DNA from: an uncultured Chlorobiaceae bacterium
Lineage (GTDB): Bacteria; Bacteroidota; Chlorobiia; Chlorobiales; Chlorobiaceae
DNA: 64,000 nucleotides
Direction of reading: 5' to 3'
NCBI GenBank assembly: GCA_903822595.1
Contig: CAIJPS010000024.1
Span: forward strand, 1 to 64,000
Part shown: positions 18,014-28,478 of the stretch, one piece after another
Layout: each line of letters begins with the position of its first letter
Position numbering within the stretch: position 1 is the stretch's first letter
Notes under the pieces: model-generated
What the model saw: the letters and a program-made list of their open reading frames with translations, nothing else
The model's database searches: none
Told to the model about the DNA's origin: nothing
Made by a program: the position numbers and the translations under genes

Positions 18014-18604
18014 ATGCGTAAACTTCAGGTAGATATTCTCGGGCTTTCGACCAGCCCCCATACCAACGGAGCCTATGCCCTTATTCTGTATGAACTTGAG
18101 GGGAAGCGTAAACTTCCGATTATTATCGGTGGCTTTGAAGCTCAGGCAATAGCCCTTAAACTTGAAAATATAAAACCCCCGAGGCCCTTTACTCACGACC
18201 TTTTCAAAAATATTGCAGATGCATTTCATCTGCATGTGAATGAGATCATTATTGATGAACTGCACAATGAGACCTTTTATGCCAAGGTTGTCTGTGAGGT
18301 GAACGGTGAAGTGCATGAAATTGATGCGCGGCCAAGCGATGCCATTGCCATTGCCGTCCGTTTTAATGCGCCACTCTTTGTTACCGAAGAGATTATGAAC
18401 GAGGCAGGCATCAAAGAGGAGCAGAAAGAGGAGGGTGAGGAGGAAAGCACCGTTGAGCGTGAAGAGCAGGACTCTGGTCTGATCCGTTCTGATGTATTGC
18501 TTGAGGAGCTGCAATCGGAGCTTAATGATGCTATAACCAATGAAAACTATGAAGAGGCCGCCAGGCTGCGGGATGAAATATCGCGGTTGAAAAGCAGATC
18601 ATGA
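18014..18604 (+). CDS. Bifunctional nuclease (DUF151) with C-terminal UVR motif
   Basis: A 196-residue protein. The N-terminal ~140 residues are a bifunctional nuclease domain (DUF151), with LPIIIGGFEAQAIALKLE, RPFTHDLF and IDARPSDAIAIAVR. An acidic linker follows (about 137-160, many Glu). The C-terminal ~35 residues (ELQSELNDAITNENYEEAARLRDEI) form a UvrB/UvrC-type UVR helical hairpin. DUF151 proteins cut DNA and RNA in vitro; the UVR motif mediates contacts in excision repair and in McsA. The fusion suggests a partner-binding nuclease, but the role is inferred. Confidence 0.88.
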   Translation: MRKLQVDILGLSTSPHTNGAYALILYELEGKRKLPIIIGGFEAQAIALKLENIKPPRPFTHDLFKNIADAFHLHVNEIIIDELHNETFYAKVVCEVNGEVHEIDARPSDAIAIAVRFNAPLFVTEEIMNEAGIKEEQKEEGEEESTVEREEQDSGLIRSDVLLEELQSELNDAITNENYEEAARLRDEISRLKSRS

Positions 18605-18710
18605 GCTGCTAAAAGATTTTTTGCGCATCGTGCTGCCTGTGAACCTGGTCAGGGTCAATATCATCAGAGCGATTATTGCATGATATTGACCCGTGCGGGT
18701 ATGAGCAGAG

Positions 18711-21215
18711 TTATTCAGTCGTTGTGCCGAAGCTGAACATGAATTTCCATCCCTGCTTTGTCTTTTCCGGAATGCTGTTAACGGCATTGAAACCATAGCC
18801 GTAGTCAAGCCCGATCTGTCCAATAATGGGGAGGTAGAGTCGGACTCCAAGTCCGGTCGATTTTTTCAGATCTGAAAAATTGACAGCCTGCGCGTTTTCC
18901 CAGAGATTCCCTGCCTCAACGAAGGCAAGTCCATAAATGCTTACTGCCTGCGACATACTAAGCGGGTAGCGTAGTTCTGAGCTGAATTTCGAGTAGATGT
19001 TTCCGGCATAGAGGCTTGAATTGGTTGAGCCACCTCCGAGCTTTGAGCCGAGGCTCCGGTCGTCATACCCTCTTAGTGGCACGGTTGGCAGAGAGGACAT
19101 ACCACTGCCGCCCATGTAGAAGTACTCGGTGTACGGGATATAATCATTCTTGGTAAATGTCGACAGATATCCGTGTTGTGTCGAAATATTCCAGACAACC
19201 TTTTTTGTGATCGGGAAGTACCAGCTCGAACTTCCAGTAAATTTATAGAAGTCTACCGTACCAGGCAGAGGTCCGCCAGCGAGTTCTCCTGTAATCGAAT
19301 TTTTGCTGCCCTTTCGAGGATAGATCGGGCTGTCGATACTGTTGCGTGCAATAGTTTGTGTAATTGAAAACTCGTCCGCCTTGACGGGCGCGTTTGGATC
19401 GATAAAATCAATAAAGGTCAAGAATCCGCCCTTGCTTTGCAGGTATTTCAGTTTCCAGTTTACAGAGCTGTAGTCATCTGGCCAAGTCAGGCGTCTTCCG
19501 ATTGAAAGGGTTGTGCCGATCTGATCGATGGTATTCGGGTTATCTATACCGTCATTGGTATAGTCGTAGGCACGATGGGTTTTAAAGGCTGAAAAGCCAA
19601 CTGCCGTTGGACCACCGAATGCCCATGGTTCAGTAAAATTGAGGCTGAGCGTATTATAGTTGTAACTGCCAAATTGCCACTGTATACCAAGTTGCTGGCC
19701 ATCGCCGTGTGGCAGAGGCTTGTAGGCTTCAGAATCGAAAATATCCTGCAGCGAAAAGTTATTGAAGGTGACGCCCATTGCGCCGGTAAAGCCGCTGCCG
19801 CTATAGCCGACTGAAGCGTTGAAGGTATCACTCTGTTTTTCGCTTACACTGTAAGTCAGGTCAACGGTGTTGTTTTCAGGGTTCGGCTGAACATCGGGGG
19901 TAATCTGGTCAGGGTCGAAGTAGTTGAGCATGCTCAGTTCGCGGATGCTGCGGACTATGTTTTTGCGGCTGAACATGTCGCCTGGTACAGAATAAAGCTC
20001 ACGGCGGATTACATGGTCTTTTGTTTTGTTATTTCCTTTGATATTGATGGTATTGATTTGGAATTGTTCACCCTCGCGGAGAGAGATAACCAGATCGACC
20101 AGATCAGGTTTGATGATTTTCTCTTCAATCGTTGCCTTGAAAGAGAGGTAGCCTCGATCGAGATAGATTGAGCTGATGTCGGAGTTGTCCTGTGAAAAGT
20201 TCAGTCTTTCCTGGATCAGTTTCGGATTGTAAATATCACCCTGCTTGATATTGAAAGTCTTGTCAAGAATTGCCGTTGTTGCAAAATCCTTCGTATTGCC
20301 CGTCCAGGCGATATTTCTGATATGGTATTTTATGCCTTCTTCCAGATAAACGTCGAGAAAAAGCCCTTTTTTGTCATCGGTATAACTGATCGCGTCGCGT
20401 AAAATATGCGCGTCGCGGTAGCCATTGTTTCGATAAAACTCAACCAGCAGGTTTTTGTCTTCACCAAATTTATCGGTATCAAGTTTCGGTGTACCGAAAA
20501 TTTTTCGCCACCAGGAGTTTTGATTTGTCTCCTTTAAAACTCCTCTCAGCTTTTTCTGGCTGAAGGCACTGTTGCCGTGAAAGGTGATTTTCTCAATAGA
20601 GACCTTTGGCCCTTCTGTAATTGAAAACAGGGCGTTAACCTGATTTTTTTTGCTTTCCTGCAGGCGGAAGCTTGCTTCTGCTGTCAGGTACCCTTTTGAT
20701 GCGTAAAACTTTTCGATTTTATTGGCCGCAGTAAGCAATTCCTGCTCGCTGATTTTTTTGCCGGTCACAAGAGCGGCAGTCCGCTTCAGCTCATCATTTT
20801 CAAATTTGTTGTTGCCTTTAAACGTTATCTGCTCAAGCACCGGCAGTTCGTTAACACTGAATTTCAGTGCTATTTTTTTTTGGCCGAGGTCGGTTTTTTC
20901 AACCTTGATATCACTGAAAAGTTGCAGTTTCCAGAGATATTGCAGCGCTCCTGAGAGTTCTGTTCCGGGGATTGTGATTTTGTCTGTGATCTTGAGCGGA
21001 AGACTGGTCGTTAATTCCTGTTCGCTGAGCGATTGAAGGCCGTTGAAAGAGATGGCCGTTACGGTGTAGAGCTCTTTTTGTGGAGCAGTAATTTTCGTCT
21101 GTTCTGCCGCGCCGGGCTTTGAAGCAGGCAGATCTTTTGCTTCAACGTTTTTTCCTGCTGCACTGAGGGCAAGAGCAAGTAGAACTAAAGTTATCAGTTT
21201 TCGCGTTTGTTTCAT
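18711..21215 (-). CDS. bamA: Outer membrane protein assembly factor BamA
   Basis: An 834-residue Omp85 protein. A signal peptide (MKQTRKLITLVLLALALSAAGK) is followed by a series of POTRA domains (about 50-420) with repeated G-rich strands such as FKGNNKFENDELK, FHGNSAFSQKKLR and IKGNNKTKDHVI. A 16-strand barrel follows (about 440-834). The loop-6 motif reads LRGYDDRSLG, a variant of (V/I)RG(F/Y). It ends MFSFGTTTE. BamA folds and inserts outer-membrane proteins. It is downstream of uppS on the same strand with a 21-base gap. Confidence 0.95.
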   Translation of the reverse strand: MKQTRKLITLVLLALALSAAGKNVEAKDLPASKPGAAEQTKITAPQKELYTVTAISFNGLQSLSEQELTTSLPLKITDKITIPGTELSGALQYLWKLQLFSDIKVEKTDLGQKKIALKFSVNELPVLEQITFKGNNKFENDELKRTAALVTGKKISEQELLTAANKIEKFYASKGYLTAEASFRLQESKKNQVNALFSITEGPKVSIEKITFHGNSAFSQKKLRGVLKETNQNSWWRKIFGTPKLDTDKFGEDKNLLVEFYRNNGYRDAHILRDAISYTDDKKGLFLDVYLEEGIKYHIRNIAWTGNTKDFATTAILDKTFNIKQGDIYNPKLIQERLNFSQDNSDISSIYLDRGYLSFKATIEEKIIKPDLVDLVISLREGEQFQINTINIKGNNKTKDHVIRRELYSVPGDMFSRKNIVRSIRELSMLNYFDPDQITPDVQPNPENNTVDLTYSVSEKQSDTFNASVGYSGSGFTGAMGVTFNNFSLQDIFDSEAYKPLPHGDGQQLGIQWQFGSYNYNTLSLNFTEPWAFGGPTAVGFSAFKTHRAYDYTNDGIDNPNTIDQIGTTLSIGRRLTWPDDYSSVNWKLKYLQSKGGFLTFIDFIDPNAPVKADEFSITQTIARNSIDSPIYPRKGSKNSITGELAGGPLPGTVDFYKFTGSSSWYFPITKKVVWNISTQHGYLSTFTKNDYIPYTEYFYMGGSGMSSLPTVPLRGYDDRSLGSKLGGGSTNSSLYAGNIYSKFSSELRYPLSMSQAVSIYGLAFVEAGNLWENAQAVNFSDLKKSTGLGVRLYLPIIGQIGLDYGYGFNAVNSIPEKTKQGWKFMFSFGTTTE

Positions 21216-21236
21216 GAAATTTTCGGGATCAATCAG

Positions 21237-22085
21237 TTAAAGCTTGATGGTAGGTATGTTTTTTTTCTGAATTTGTTCGCTTGTTTGCCCAAACCTCCGC
21301 TCTCTTCTTTGAAATTCCCGTATGGCATCATAAAGCTGTGAACGGTGAAAGTCAGGCCAATAGGTGTTGGTGAAGTAGATTTCGGAATAGGCGGTTTGCC
21401 AAAGCATAAAGTTGCTTATTCTGAACTCTCCGCTTGTCCGGATCAGAAGATCGGGATCGGGTATGGAGCTGGTGGAGAGGTATGATCCAAACAGTTGTTC
21501 ATCGATAGATTCCGCATTGATTCGCCCAGTCTGAACATCAAAGGCAATTGCTCTACAAGCCTGTGTTATATCCCACTGACCGCTGTAGCTGAGCGCAATG
21601 TTCAACACGAGTTTGTTGTTGTTTTTGGTAAGCTTCATGGTTTTTTTCAAAATCGTCCGCACTTTTTCCGGCAGCAGATCCATCTCTCCGATAACATTGA
21701 GACAGATGTTATTGTCATGAAGTTTTCGGGTTTCTCTGCCAAGAACCTTCAGAAGAAGCTGCATCAGCGCTGAAACCTCTTTTTCTGGTCGTTTCCAGTT
21801 TTCTGTTGAGAAGGTGAACAGGGTAAGGTAGTTAATACCGAGTTGGGAGCAGGATTCCACAACATCCCTGACCGACTCTACGCCAGCGACATGGCCCTCG
21901 ATTCTTGTTTTGCCCTTTAATCTTGCCCATCTTCCATTTCCATCCATAATGACAGCAATATGGCGCGGGAGTTGACACGATGCTTTCAATTCAGCCTGTA
22001 TGCGCTGATCTTCAGCACCAGTATCCGTGGAAAACCAATTGGGTTTAGGCGTTGATGAAAAGTCCGTTATTTTTATGAGTGCCAT
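21237..22085 (-). CDS. uppS: Isoprenyl transferase (undecaprenyl diphosphate synthase)
   Basis: A cis-prenyltransferase with the catalytic HIAVIMDGNGRWA near residue 45 (Asp essential), then GHVAGVESVRDVVESC, YLTLFTFSTENWKRP and the C-terminal DLLIRTSGEFRISNFMLWQ and YSEIYFTNTYWPDF blocks. It makes the C55 lipid carrier for peptidoglycan and LPS precursors. The start is uncertain: ATG 22085 is chosen (282 residues), with an in-frame ATG at 22139 as alternative. It is the first gene of a uppS-bamA pair, an order common in bacteria. Confidence 0.94.
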   Translation of the reverse strand: MALIKITDFSSTPKPNWFSTDTGAEDQRIQAELKASCQLPRHIAVIMDGNGRWARLKGKTRIEGHVAGVESVRDVVESCSQLGINYLTLFTFSTENWKRPEKEVSALMQLLLKVLGRETRKLHDNNICLNVIGEMDLLPEKVRTILKKTMKLTKNNNKLVLNIALSYSGQWDITQACRAIAFDVQTGRINAESIDEQLFGSYLSTSSIPDPDLLIRTSGEFRISNFMLWQTAYSEIYFTNTYWPDFHRSQLYDAIREFQRRERRFGQTSEQIQKKNIPTIKL

Positions 22086-22310
22086 AAATCCTGGTTTCTT
22101 CTTGTCACTTGATGGGCTGCTGTCATGACGGAATGACATGAATTAATCTGCTGCCGACTAAATCACCCCAAATTGAATAATATGCAGTTATTTCTTATTA
22201 TACAAACTTTACACAGAATGGAGGCTTCGCATCCCGTCAGCCCGTTTTGTCTCAAGAAGTAAAAAATATGATTTCGAGAAGTCCTTCCCATAAAATAACT
22301 TATAAGAGAC

Positions 22311-23738
22311 GTGCAATTAAGTAGTTACGAAGATCTTCGCTCCAGGCTTTTCTCCCATGAGATAACCTGTGAAGAGGTCGTGCGTTTTTATTTGGAACGT
22401 ATAGAGAATCACCGCAATGATAATATTTACATAACTGTTTTTTCTGAGTCTGCAATTGAGAGGGCAAGAGAGCTTGACAGAAAACTCAGGGAGGGAGAGA
22501 GCGTTGGCAAACTTTTCGGTATGCCGATGGCAATCAAGGATAATATTGCCATAAAAGGGGGACGACTTACCTGTGCTTCAAAAATTCTTGAGAATTACGA
22601 AAGTGTCTACGATGCTACTGCGGTGCTCCGGCTTGCGGAGGAAGATGCTATCTTTCTGGGCAAGACCAACATGGATGAATTCGCTATGGGCAGTTCGAAT
22701 GAAAATTCGGCGTTTGGCAATGTTCCCAATCCCTTTGATAAAAAGAGGGTCCCCGGCGGCAGTTCAGGCGGTTCGGCTGCTGCTGTTGCCAGCGGTCTTG
22801 CCATGGTGGCTCTTGGATCCGATACCGGAGGATCTGTGCGGCAGCCAGCAGGTTTTTGTGACATTGTTGGCATGAAGCCGACCTATGGAAGGATTTCCCG
22901 TTACGGGCTTGTGGCGTTTGCCTCTTCATTCGATCAGATAGGGGTGCTTGCCCGAAATTGTGATGACGTTGCGCTGGTTCTTGGTGTTATGGCTGGCAAG
23001 GATAAGCACGATGCCACCTCCTCCTTGCATGAAGTGCCTGATTACTCTTCGGAAATGGCGACTGTTTCGGTTGAGGGTTTGAGGATCGGTATCCCAAAAG
23101 AGTATTTTCCCGAAACCCTTAACCCGGATGTTTCCCGTATCGTGAAGGGAAAGCTTGCTGAACTCCAGGATCAGGGTGCCGAACTTGTTGCGATTACGCT
23201 TCCTGACAGTGAATATGCCATAGCAGCCTACTACATCCTTGTTACTGCTGAGGCTTCATCCAATCTTGCCCGTTTTGATGGTGCAAGGTATGGCTATCGC
23301 TCCGAAAATTCGGAAGATCTTGCCGCCATGTATGTTAATTCGAGGACTGAAGGGTTCGGAAGGGAGGTCAAGCGTCGGATTATGCTTGGTACCTATGTGC
23401 TTTCCGCGGGCTATTACGATACGTACTATAAAAAGGCCCAGCAGGTACGTCGGGTATTTCAGGATCGCTATCGTGAGGCTTTGGAGAAGGTTGATGTTAT
23501 CGCCGGGCCGACATCGCCTTTTCCTCCTTTTGGTATCGGTGATAAAACTGAAAATCCTCTCGACATGTATCTCGCTGATGTGTTCACTGTTCCGGCAAGT
23601 ATTGTCGGTATGCCGGCTGTCAGTGTTCCGCTCGGGTTTGACAGCCAGAACCTTCCCGTCGGCATGCATCTTATCTGTAATTTTTTTGAGGAGGCAAAGC
23701 TGCTTGGTATAGCCAGACATATGCAGCGGTCTCTATGA
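22311..23738 (+). CDS. gatA: Aspartyl/glutamyl-tRNA amidotransferase subunit A
   Basis: A 475-residue amidase-signature enzyme from a GTG start. The catalytic triad is visible as Lys76 (MAIKDNI), cis-Ser151 ([13 protein letters not shown]) and Ser175 ([10 protein letters not shown]), at the spacing expected for GatA. It releases ammonia from glutamine to convert Glu-tRNA(Gln) or Asp-tRNA(Asn). The C-terminal [15 protein letters not shown] and [16 protein letters not shown] blocks are normal. gatB and gatC are elsewhere. sucD follows after 49 bases. Confidence 0.95.
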   Translation: MQLSSYEDLRSRLFSHEITCEEVVRFYLERIENHRNDNIYITVFSESAIERARELDRKLREGESVGKLFGMPMAIKDNIAIKGGRLTCASKILENYESVYDATAVLRLAEEDAIFLGKTNMDEFAMGSSNENSAFGNVPNPFDKKRVPGGSSGGSAAAVASGLAMVALGSDTGGSVRQPAGFCDIVGMKPTYGRISRYGLVAFASSFDQIGVLARNCDDVALVLGVMAGKDKHDATSSLHEVPDYSSEMATVSVEGLRIGIPKEYFPETLNPDVSRIVKGKLAELQDQGAELVAITLPDSEYAIAAYYILVTAEASSNLARFDGARYGYRSENSEDLAAMYVNSRTEGFGREVKRRIMLGTYVLSAGYYDTYYKKAQQVRRVFQDRYREALEKVDVIAGPTSPFPPFGIGDKTENPLDMYLADVFTVPASIVGMPAVSVPLGFDSQNLPVGMHLICNFFEEAKLLGIARHMQRSL

Positions 23739-23787
23739 AGCTTTGGTGGGAGTATTGAGCAACCATTAATTTTAATAAAAGAGTAAT

Positions 23788-24687
23788 ATGAGTGTATTGG
23801 TAAACAAGAATACCCGTCTGCTTGTGCAGGGGATAACCGGCGCGGAAGGTACCTTTCATACTTCCCAGATTCTTGAATATGGAACCAATGTGGTTGCGGG
23901 AGTCACGCCGGGAAAAGGTGATCTCTTGTATCATGGCAACGAAAAAGACAAGTTTTGTCGGCCAGTGCCAGTTTTTAACACGGTACGGGAAGCCGTCGAG
24001 AAGGCGGAAGCAAATGCAACCGTTATTTTTGTTCCGGCAGCATTTGCTGCTGATGCAATTATGGAGGCTGCTGATGCCGGGCTGAAAGTTATTATCTGTA
24101 TTACTGAAGGCATTCCGGTTAACGATATGATGAAAGCTTATGCTTTTGTCAAACAAAAGGGAGCTACTCTCGTCGGGCCGAACTGCCCGGGTGTCATTAC
24201 TCCAGGTGAAGCCAAAGTGGGTATCATGCCTGGTTTTATTCATAAAAAAGGGACTATTGGTGTCGTTTCCCGGAGTGGTACACTGACCTACGAAGCGGTT
24301 CATCAACTGACACAGGTGGGTCTTGGTCAGTCAACCTGTATCGGTATCGGTGGTGATCCCATTATTGGTACACAATTTATTGATGCCATCAAGCTTTTTG
24401 CAAAGGATGATGAAACTGAAGGGCTTGTGATGATCGGTGAAATAGGCGGAAGTGCAGAGGAAGAGGCTGCAGCTTATATTCAGAAATATTTCAAAAAACC
24501 GGTTATCGGATTTATTGCCGGTAGAACAGCGCCTCCCGGGCGCAGAATGGGCCATGCCGGTGCGATTGTATCCGGAGGAAAAGGAACTGCTGAAGACAAG
24601 ATAGCCGCGATGGAAGCTGCGGGAATTCATGTCGTCCAGAGCCCCGCAGATATCGGTGAAGCGATGCTTAAGGCCTTGGGCCGGTAA
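23788..24687 (+). CDS. sucD: Succinyl-CoA ligase, alpha subunit
   Basis: A 299-residue protein. The N-terminal CoA-binding Rossmann domain ([12 protein letters not shown]) is followed by the [12 protein letters not shown] segment near 130, the SRSGTLTYE phosphate loop near 160, and the phosphohistidine region [16 protein letters not shown] with His256. The enzyme interconverts succinate and succinyl-CoA. In a green sulfur bacterium it would act in the reductive TCA cycle, making succinyl-CoA for 2-oxoglutarate synthase. The beta subunit is not adjacent. The next gene is convergent. Confidence 0.95.
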   Translation: MSVLVNKNTRLLVQGITGAEGTFHTSQILEYGTNVVAGVTPGKGDLLYHGNEKDKFCRPVPVFNTVREAVEKAEANATVIFVPAAFAADAIMEAADAGLKVIICITEGIPVNDMMKAYAFVKQKGATLVGPNCPGVITPGEAKVGIMPGFIHKKGTIGVVSRSGTLTYEAVHQLTQVGLGQSTCIGIGGDPIIGTQFIDAIKLFAKDDETEGLVMIGEIGGSAEEEAAAYIQKYFKKPVIGFIAGRTAPPGRRMGHAGAIVSGGKGTAEDKIAAMEAAGIHVVQSPADIGEAMLKALGR

Positions 24688-24702
24688 GAAAAGGAGAGTA
24701 GA

Positions 24703-24751
24703 ATGGGATTTATGGGACCAATAGGACTTACATAAGTCCCATAAGTCCCAT
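24703..24751. terminator. Inverted repeat between convergent genes, with 9-bp tandem units
   Basis: ATGGGATTTATGGGA (24703-24717) and TCCCATAAGTCCCAT (24737-24751) can form a 15-bp imperfect stem with a 19-base loop. The right arm is built from two tandem CATAAGTCC units. It lies between the ends of sucD and the KdsD-type gene, a natural position for a bidirectional terminator, although no long T-run follows. Confidence 0.5.
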
Positions 24752-24775
24752 AGCTTCCCCCCCTCCAAAAAACTC

Positions 24776-25756
24776 TTACAGTCCAAGCGTAATCAGGTCA
24801 TGAATATGCACCATCCCGACCGGGTGCTGTTCATCGTCGCAAACCAGCAGTTGCGTGATGCGCCAGGTTTCAAGAATATCAAGACACTCTTTGGCCATAG
24901 TGCTGGTTGAGACAGTTTTTGGATTTGCTGTCATCACGGAACCAGCACTGAGGCTGAGGAACTCTCTGCCACTCTGTACAAGGCGGCGAAGGTCACCATC
25001 AGTAAATATGCCGCACAGAACGCCGTTACTCTTGACAACGGCGCTCACTCCATATCGTTTCGAGGTCATTTCAAGGATAAGGTCGGTTACTGAAGCACTT
25101 TCTGCCACGAGAGGTACCGCGTTGCCTTTTGCCATAATGTCACTGACTTTTACGGTCAGCCGTCGTCCAAGCGACCCTTTGGGATGGGTCAATGCAAAAT
25201 CTCTTTGTGTGAAATTTTTCTGCTGCATCAAAGAAATCGCAAGCGCGTCCCCCATGGCAAGCATAGCCGTTGTTGAGGTTGTGGGTGCCAGATCGTAAGG
25301 GCAAGCCTCTTTTTCTATACCGGTATCAAGGGTGATATCGGCGTTCTGGGCAAGAAAAGAGCGTTTGTTGCCTGTCATGGCAATGATACTTGCCCCAATC
25401 TGGCGGAGAGCCGGGATGATAAAGTTCAACTCTTCCGTAGTACCGCTTTTTGACAGACAGATGACAACGTCATCAGGGTCAACAATGCCAAGATCACCAT
25501 GAGCGGCATCTGCCGGATGAAGAAAAAGTGCGGTCGATCCTGTTGATGACATGGTTGCAGCTATTTTTTGTGCAATGATGCCGGATTTGCCCATGCCGGA
25601 GATAATAATTTTTCCCTGGCACAAAGCCAACAGCTCCACTGCACTCGAAAAATTTTCATCAAGTCGTTCGGCGATCAGGTGAATGGCACGAGCTTCCTGA
25701 TCAAGAATCAGTTTTCCGTTCTCTCTAATATGCTGGTTTCGGGATGGCGAACTCAT
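24776..25756 (-). CDS. kdsD: Arabinose-5-phosphate isomerase (KpsF/GutQ/KdsD family)
   Basis: A 326-residue protein from ATG 25756 (an ATG at 25783 would add nine residues). The N-terminal SIS sugar-isomerase domain has IISGMGKSGIIAQKIAATMSS, PADAAHGDLG and CLSKSGTTEE. Two C-terminal CBS domains follow from about residue 200 to the end (GVLCGIFTDGDLRR and HPVGMVHIHDL). It converts ribulose-5-phosphate to arabinose-5-phosphate, the first step to KDO for LPS. It is convergent with sucD. Motifs and length are typical. Confidence 0.92.
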   Translation of the reverse strand: MSSPSRNQHIRENGKLILDQEARAIHLIAERLDENFSSAVELLALCQGKIIISGMGKSGIIAQKIAATMSSTGSTALFLHPADAAHGDLGIVDPDDVVICLSKSGTTEELNFIIPALRQIGASIIAMTGNKRSFLAQNADITLDTGIEKEACPYDLAPTTSTTAMLAMGDALAISLMQQKNFTQRDFALTHPKGSLGRRLTVKVSDIMAKGNAVPLVAESASVTDLILEMTSKRYGVSAVVKSNGVLCGIFTDGDLRRLVQSGREFLSLSAGSVMTANPKTVSTSTMAKECLDILETWRITQLLVCDDEQHPVGMVHIHDLITLGL

Positions 25757-25878
25757 AGTCTTCTGGCAGAATAGATGCTTCAATGAAGAAAAGATGGTTG
25801 GTTCCTATTTTGATAAACAGTAATATCGTCTAAATTGATCAAATACCTTTTCCTTTACTAACACATAAACCTTTTCCC

Positions 25879-26226
25879 ATGAGCTGGCTTGTTCTTCTGG
25901 GTATTTCCCTCTTATTGTTTTTCTTTCTGGTGTTTTTGTTTAAAAAGTTTGTGGGATATATGAAAAAAGAGCAGAACCTGCAGATAGAGTCATTGAGAGA
26001 TACGCTTATCGACAAAGATAATCCTGTGGGCCTCCGTGGTGAAGAGCTCGAAAAGATCAAGCAGCAACAGCAGGAGGCACAGCGCCATCTTAATGATGTG
26101 ATCTCAAGAATTCCTGTTATTCAAAAGGATGGCAGGTTTCAGATTGATGAGGAGGCTATACGGCAGAGACGGGCGGCATCTCGTGGTGACGAGACGTCAG
26201 GGACGGTTAACAATGGCACAGTTTAA
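25879..26226 (+). CDS. Small single-pass membrane protein of unknown function
   Basis: A 115-residue protein. One strong N-terminal membrane helix (residues 3-24, [19 protein letters not shown]) is followed by a charged, coiled-coil-like region ([19 protein letters not shown], about 53-75) and a disordered hydrophilic tail. The C-terminal part should be cytoplasmic if the Lys-rich stretch after the helix stays inside. It ends 23 bases before a flippase gene on the same strand, suggesting co-expression. I do not recognise a family. Confidence 0.6.
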   Translation: MSWLVLLGISLLLFFFLVFLFKKFVGYMKKEQNLQIESLRDTLIDKDNPVGLRGEELEKIKQQQQEAQRHLNDVISRIPVIQKDGRFQIDEEAIRQRRAASRGDETSGTVNNGTV

Positions 26227-26249
26227 GTATTTCTGATTTTTCTTGCTGC

Positions 26250-27764
26250 ATGTTTTCAAAGTTAAAGCTTCTTTTTAAAGATACCGTTATCTACGGTTCA
26301 AGTACGATCCTTGCCCGCAGCCTCAATTATCTGCTGGTTCCCCTTTATGCCAACAAACTTTCTACGTTTGATAATGGTGTGCAGACCATCATTTATGCCA
26401 ATATTGCCTTGGCAAATGTCCTCTTTTCCTATGGACTTGAGACCTCCTATCTCAAGGTCGCTTCAGATTCTGCTGATCGGGAGAGGGACGAGACGCAGCT
26501 TTTTTCAACTGCTTTTCTCACTCTCTTCGTCACCTCAACACTGTTTGCCCTTTTCATTGCCCTTTTTGCTCCGCTGATTACCCAGCTTATCGGACTCTCT
26601 CCGGGAGATTATCTTTTTGTCAGATATGCTGCACTCATTTTATGGATTGACACCTTGCTGGTAATTCCATTCGCTGAACTTCGCCTGAAAAGAAAAGCAG
26701 TACAGTTTGCCATTGCCAGAGTGGTCGGGGTGATAGCGGTTGTTGCAAGCGCAGTGATTCTTATTGTTCCACTCAATGCCGGTTTATCAGGCGTTTTTAT
26801 TGCAGAGGCATTCGGTTCTCTGGTCAGCCTTTTGCTGGTTATTCCGGTTTTTCGTCAGTTCAGGATTTTTTTTTCAACCACTCAGTTACGTGAAATGCTT
26901 CGCATAGGGTTACCCTATGTGCCGACAGGGATTGCCGGGCTTTTGATTCATCTGATTGATCGGAACATTTTAATCCGTATACCCTCTTCGGAGATTGAAC
27001 GGATCTATGGAAAAGGCTACCTGGCGTCTGATATTGTCGGTATTTATGGAAGGATTGCCGCATTCGGTGTTGTGCTCCAGCTTTTTATCCAGGTCTTCCG
27101 TTTTGCCTGGCAGCCTTTTTTTCTTCAGCATGCCAAAGATCCTGATGCGAAAAGATTGTTTCAGCATGTGCTCAGCATTTCTACCCTCTTTACCATGTTT
27201 CTGGCGCTTGCAGCCACCTTTTTTGTTCCTGACCTTGTCCGCTATCATTACGGCGGCAGATTTTACCTGCTTCCACCCCGCTACTGGATCGGGCTTTCCG
27301 TTTTACCATGGATTTTTTTGAGTTATGTTTTTGACATGATCTCAACCAATCTCTCTGCAGGACTTCTTATTACCGGTAATACCCGCTATTTGCCTGTTGT
27401 CACCTTTGCCGGTGCAGTCGTGACGGCACTCTTTTGCTGGTGGCTTATCCCGCAGAGTGGTATGGATGGTGCTGCTTATGCCATCGTTGCCGGCACTGCG
27501 GTCATGTGCCTTGTAATGGCATGGTACTCCCTGAAAGTATTTCCTCTACGATATGACTGGCTTAAACTATTTCTGCTGCTGGCCACGGCTGTCTCGATGG
27601 CGTTCTTTCAGTTCCTTATCGGGTCGGAGCTGTCTGATGCAGGGGCTGTTATTGCCTCAAAAACCGCACTTCTGATACTCTATCTTGCGATTGCTGTAGC
27701 ACTTTTTTATCAGGAGGCTCTGCTTGTTGCAGCTAAAGTGGGTGATAAATTCAGTCGGAGGTGA
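26250..27764 (+). CDS. Polysaccharide/oligosaccharide flippase (MOP/Wzx-like)
   Basis: A 504-residue integral membrane protein with about 12-14 hydrophobic helices and few charges outside the loops. The start [29 protein letters not shown] is typical of polysaccharide biosynthesis flippases, with the conserved early Arg. Such proteins move undecaprenyl-linked saccharides across the inner membrane. No glycosyltransferase cluster surrounds it, so the substrate is not evident. Only the small membrane protein upstream looks co-transcribed. A MurJ-type function cannot be excluded but the sequence looks more Wzx-like. Confidence 0.82.
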   Translation: MFSKLKLLFKDTVIYGSSTILARSLNYLLVPLYANKLSTFDNGVQTIIYANIALANVLFSYGLETSYLKVASDSADRERDETQLFSTAFLTLFVTSTLFALFIALFAPLITQLIGLSPGDYLFVRYAALILWIDTLLVIPFAELRLKRKAVQFAIARVVGVIAVVASAVILIVPLNAGLSGVFIAEAFGSLVSLLLVIPVFRQFRIFFSTTQLREMLRIGLPYVPTGIAGLLIHLIDRNILIRIPSSEIERIYGKGYLASDIVGIYGRIAAFGVVLQLFIQVFRFAWQPFFLQHAKDPDAKRLFQHVLSISTLFTMFLALAATFFVPDLVRYHYGGRFYLLPPRYWIGLSVLPWIFLSYVFDMISTNLSAGLLITGNTRYLPVVTFAGAVVTALFCWWLIPQSGMDGAAYAIVAGTAVMCLVMAWYSLKVFPLRYDWLKLFLLLATAVSMAFFQFLIGSELSDAGAVIASKTALLILYLAIAVALFYQEALLVAAKVGDKFSRR

Positions 27765-27884
27765 TTGCGCAGAAAAGTGCCAGGCGCCCAGCACTTCTTT
27801 CTCAATTCCTGCCATGATAAAAGGCAATACCGGGCGTAAAAAAAACAAACCGGGTTCAGCGTCAAGGAATATCCGATTGCTCCC

Positions 27885-28394
27885 TTACCTTGCTGGATGC
27901 GTGCCCTCCCCCCATCGTTCACCTCTGTCGGGGCGTTTGCGTGTAGCGATACGTTCCAGTATTATTTTCAGCGAACTGCGCTGTTCGGGAGTGCATACTC
28001 CGGCCAGTTCATGAAAATGAAGCGCAAGCTGCCGCTCAATTGCTGCCTGATGGGAGCCGATGTTACCTGCAATACCCGCTATTTTTATGGTATCGGGTCG
28101 CTCTTGAAGCGACACTTCAACCAGTTGTTTTTTCAGCAGGGCAATCGCCTCCATTTCAGCTCCGACTTTTCGAAAATGTTCCTTTCGCAGTCTCTCAAAA
28201 CTGAGCGCTTGTGACTCACTGAGACCAAGTTCCCTGGTAAAAGAGTGCTGCCTTTGATGATGGTTCGCAGCTTCGCTCCCGGGTATCACCCTGTTGGTTT
28301 CCTGCCACCACAGTGTGCCAAGCAGTGATACGTTGAGTAAAGCAAGAAGCACGAGCGCAGTTGTAACAAGTCGTTTTGAATTCAGAACATTCAT
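27885..28394 (-). CDS. Periplasmic heavy-metal-sensor-like protein (CnrX/ZraP/Spy-type)
   Basis: A 169-residue protein. An N-terminal signal/anchor helix (about 9-30) precedes a helical periplasmic domain rich in His, Glu and Gln. The pattern ELGLSESQALSFERLRKEHF, then repeated helices ending HFHELAGVCTPEQRSSLKIIL, is that of metal-resistance sensors such as CnrX, ZraP and CpxP/Spy proteins. It is the last gene of a set with an ECF sigma factor and a one-helix membrane protein. By analogy it would sense metal or envelope stress. The inducing signal is not visible in the sequence. Confidence 0.75.
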   Translation of the reverse strand: MNVLNSKRLVTTALVLLALLNVSLLGTLWWQETNRVIPGSEAANHHQRQHSFTRELGLSESQALSFERLRKEHFRKVGAEMEAIALLKKQLVEVSLQERPDTIKIAGIAGNIGSHQAAIERQLALHFHELAGVCTPEQRSSLKIILERIATRKRPDRGERWGEGTHPAR

Positions 28395-28478
28395 GAGATC
28401 ATTAAATCAGGTTCTCTCTGCATCAGGCAGGAATTTTGTATCATCTTCGGCATCGGTTCTTTTTTCCAATCTCTTGTT

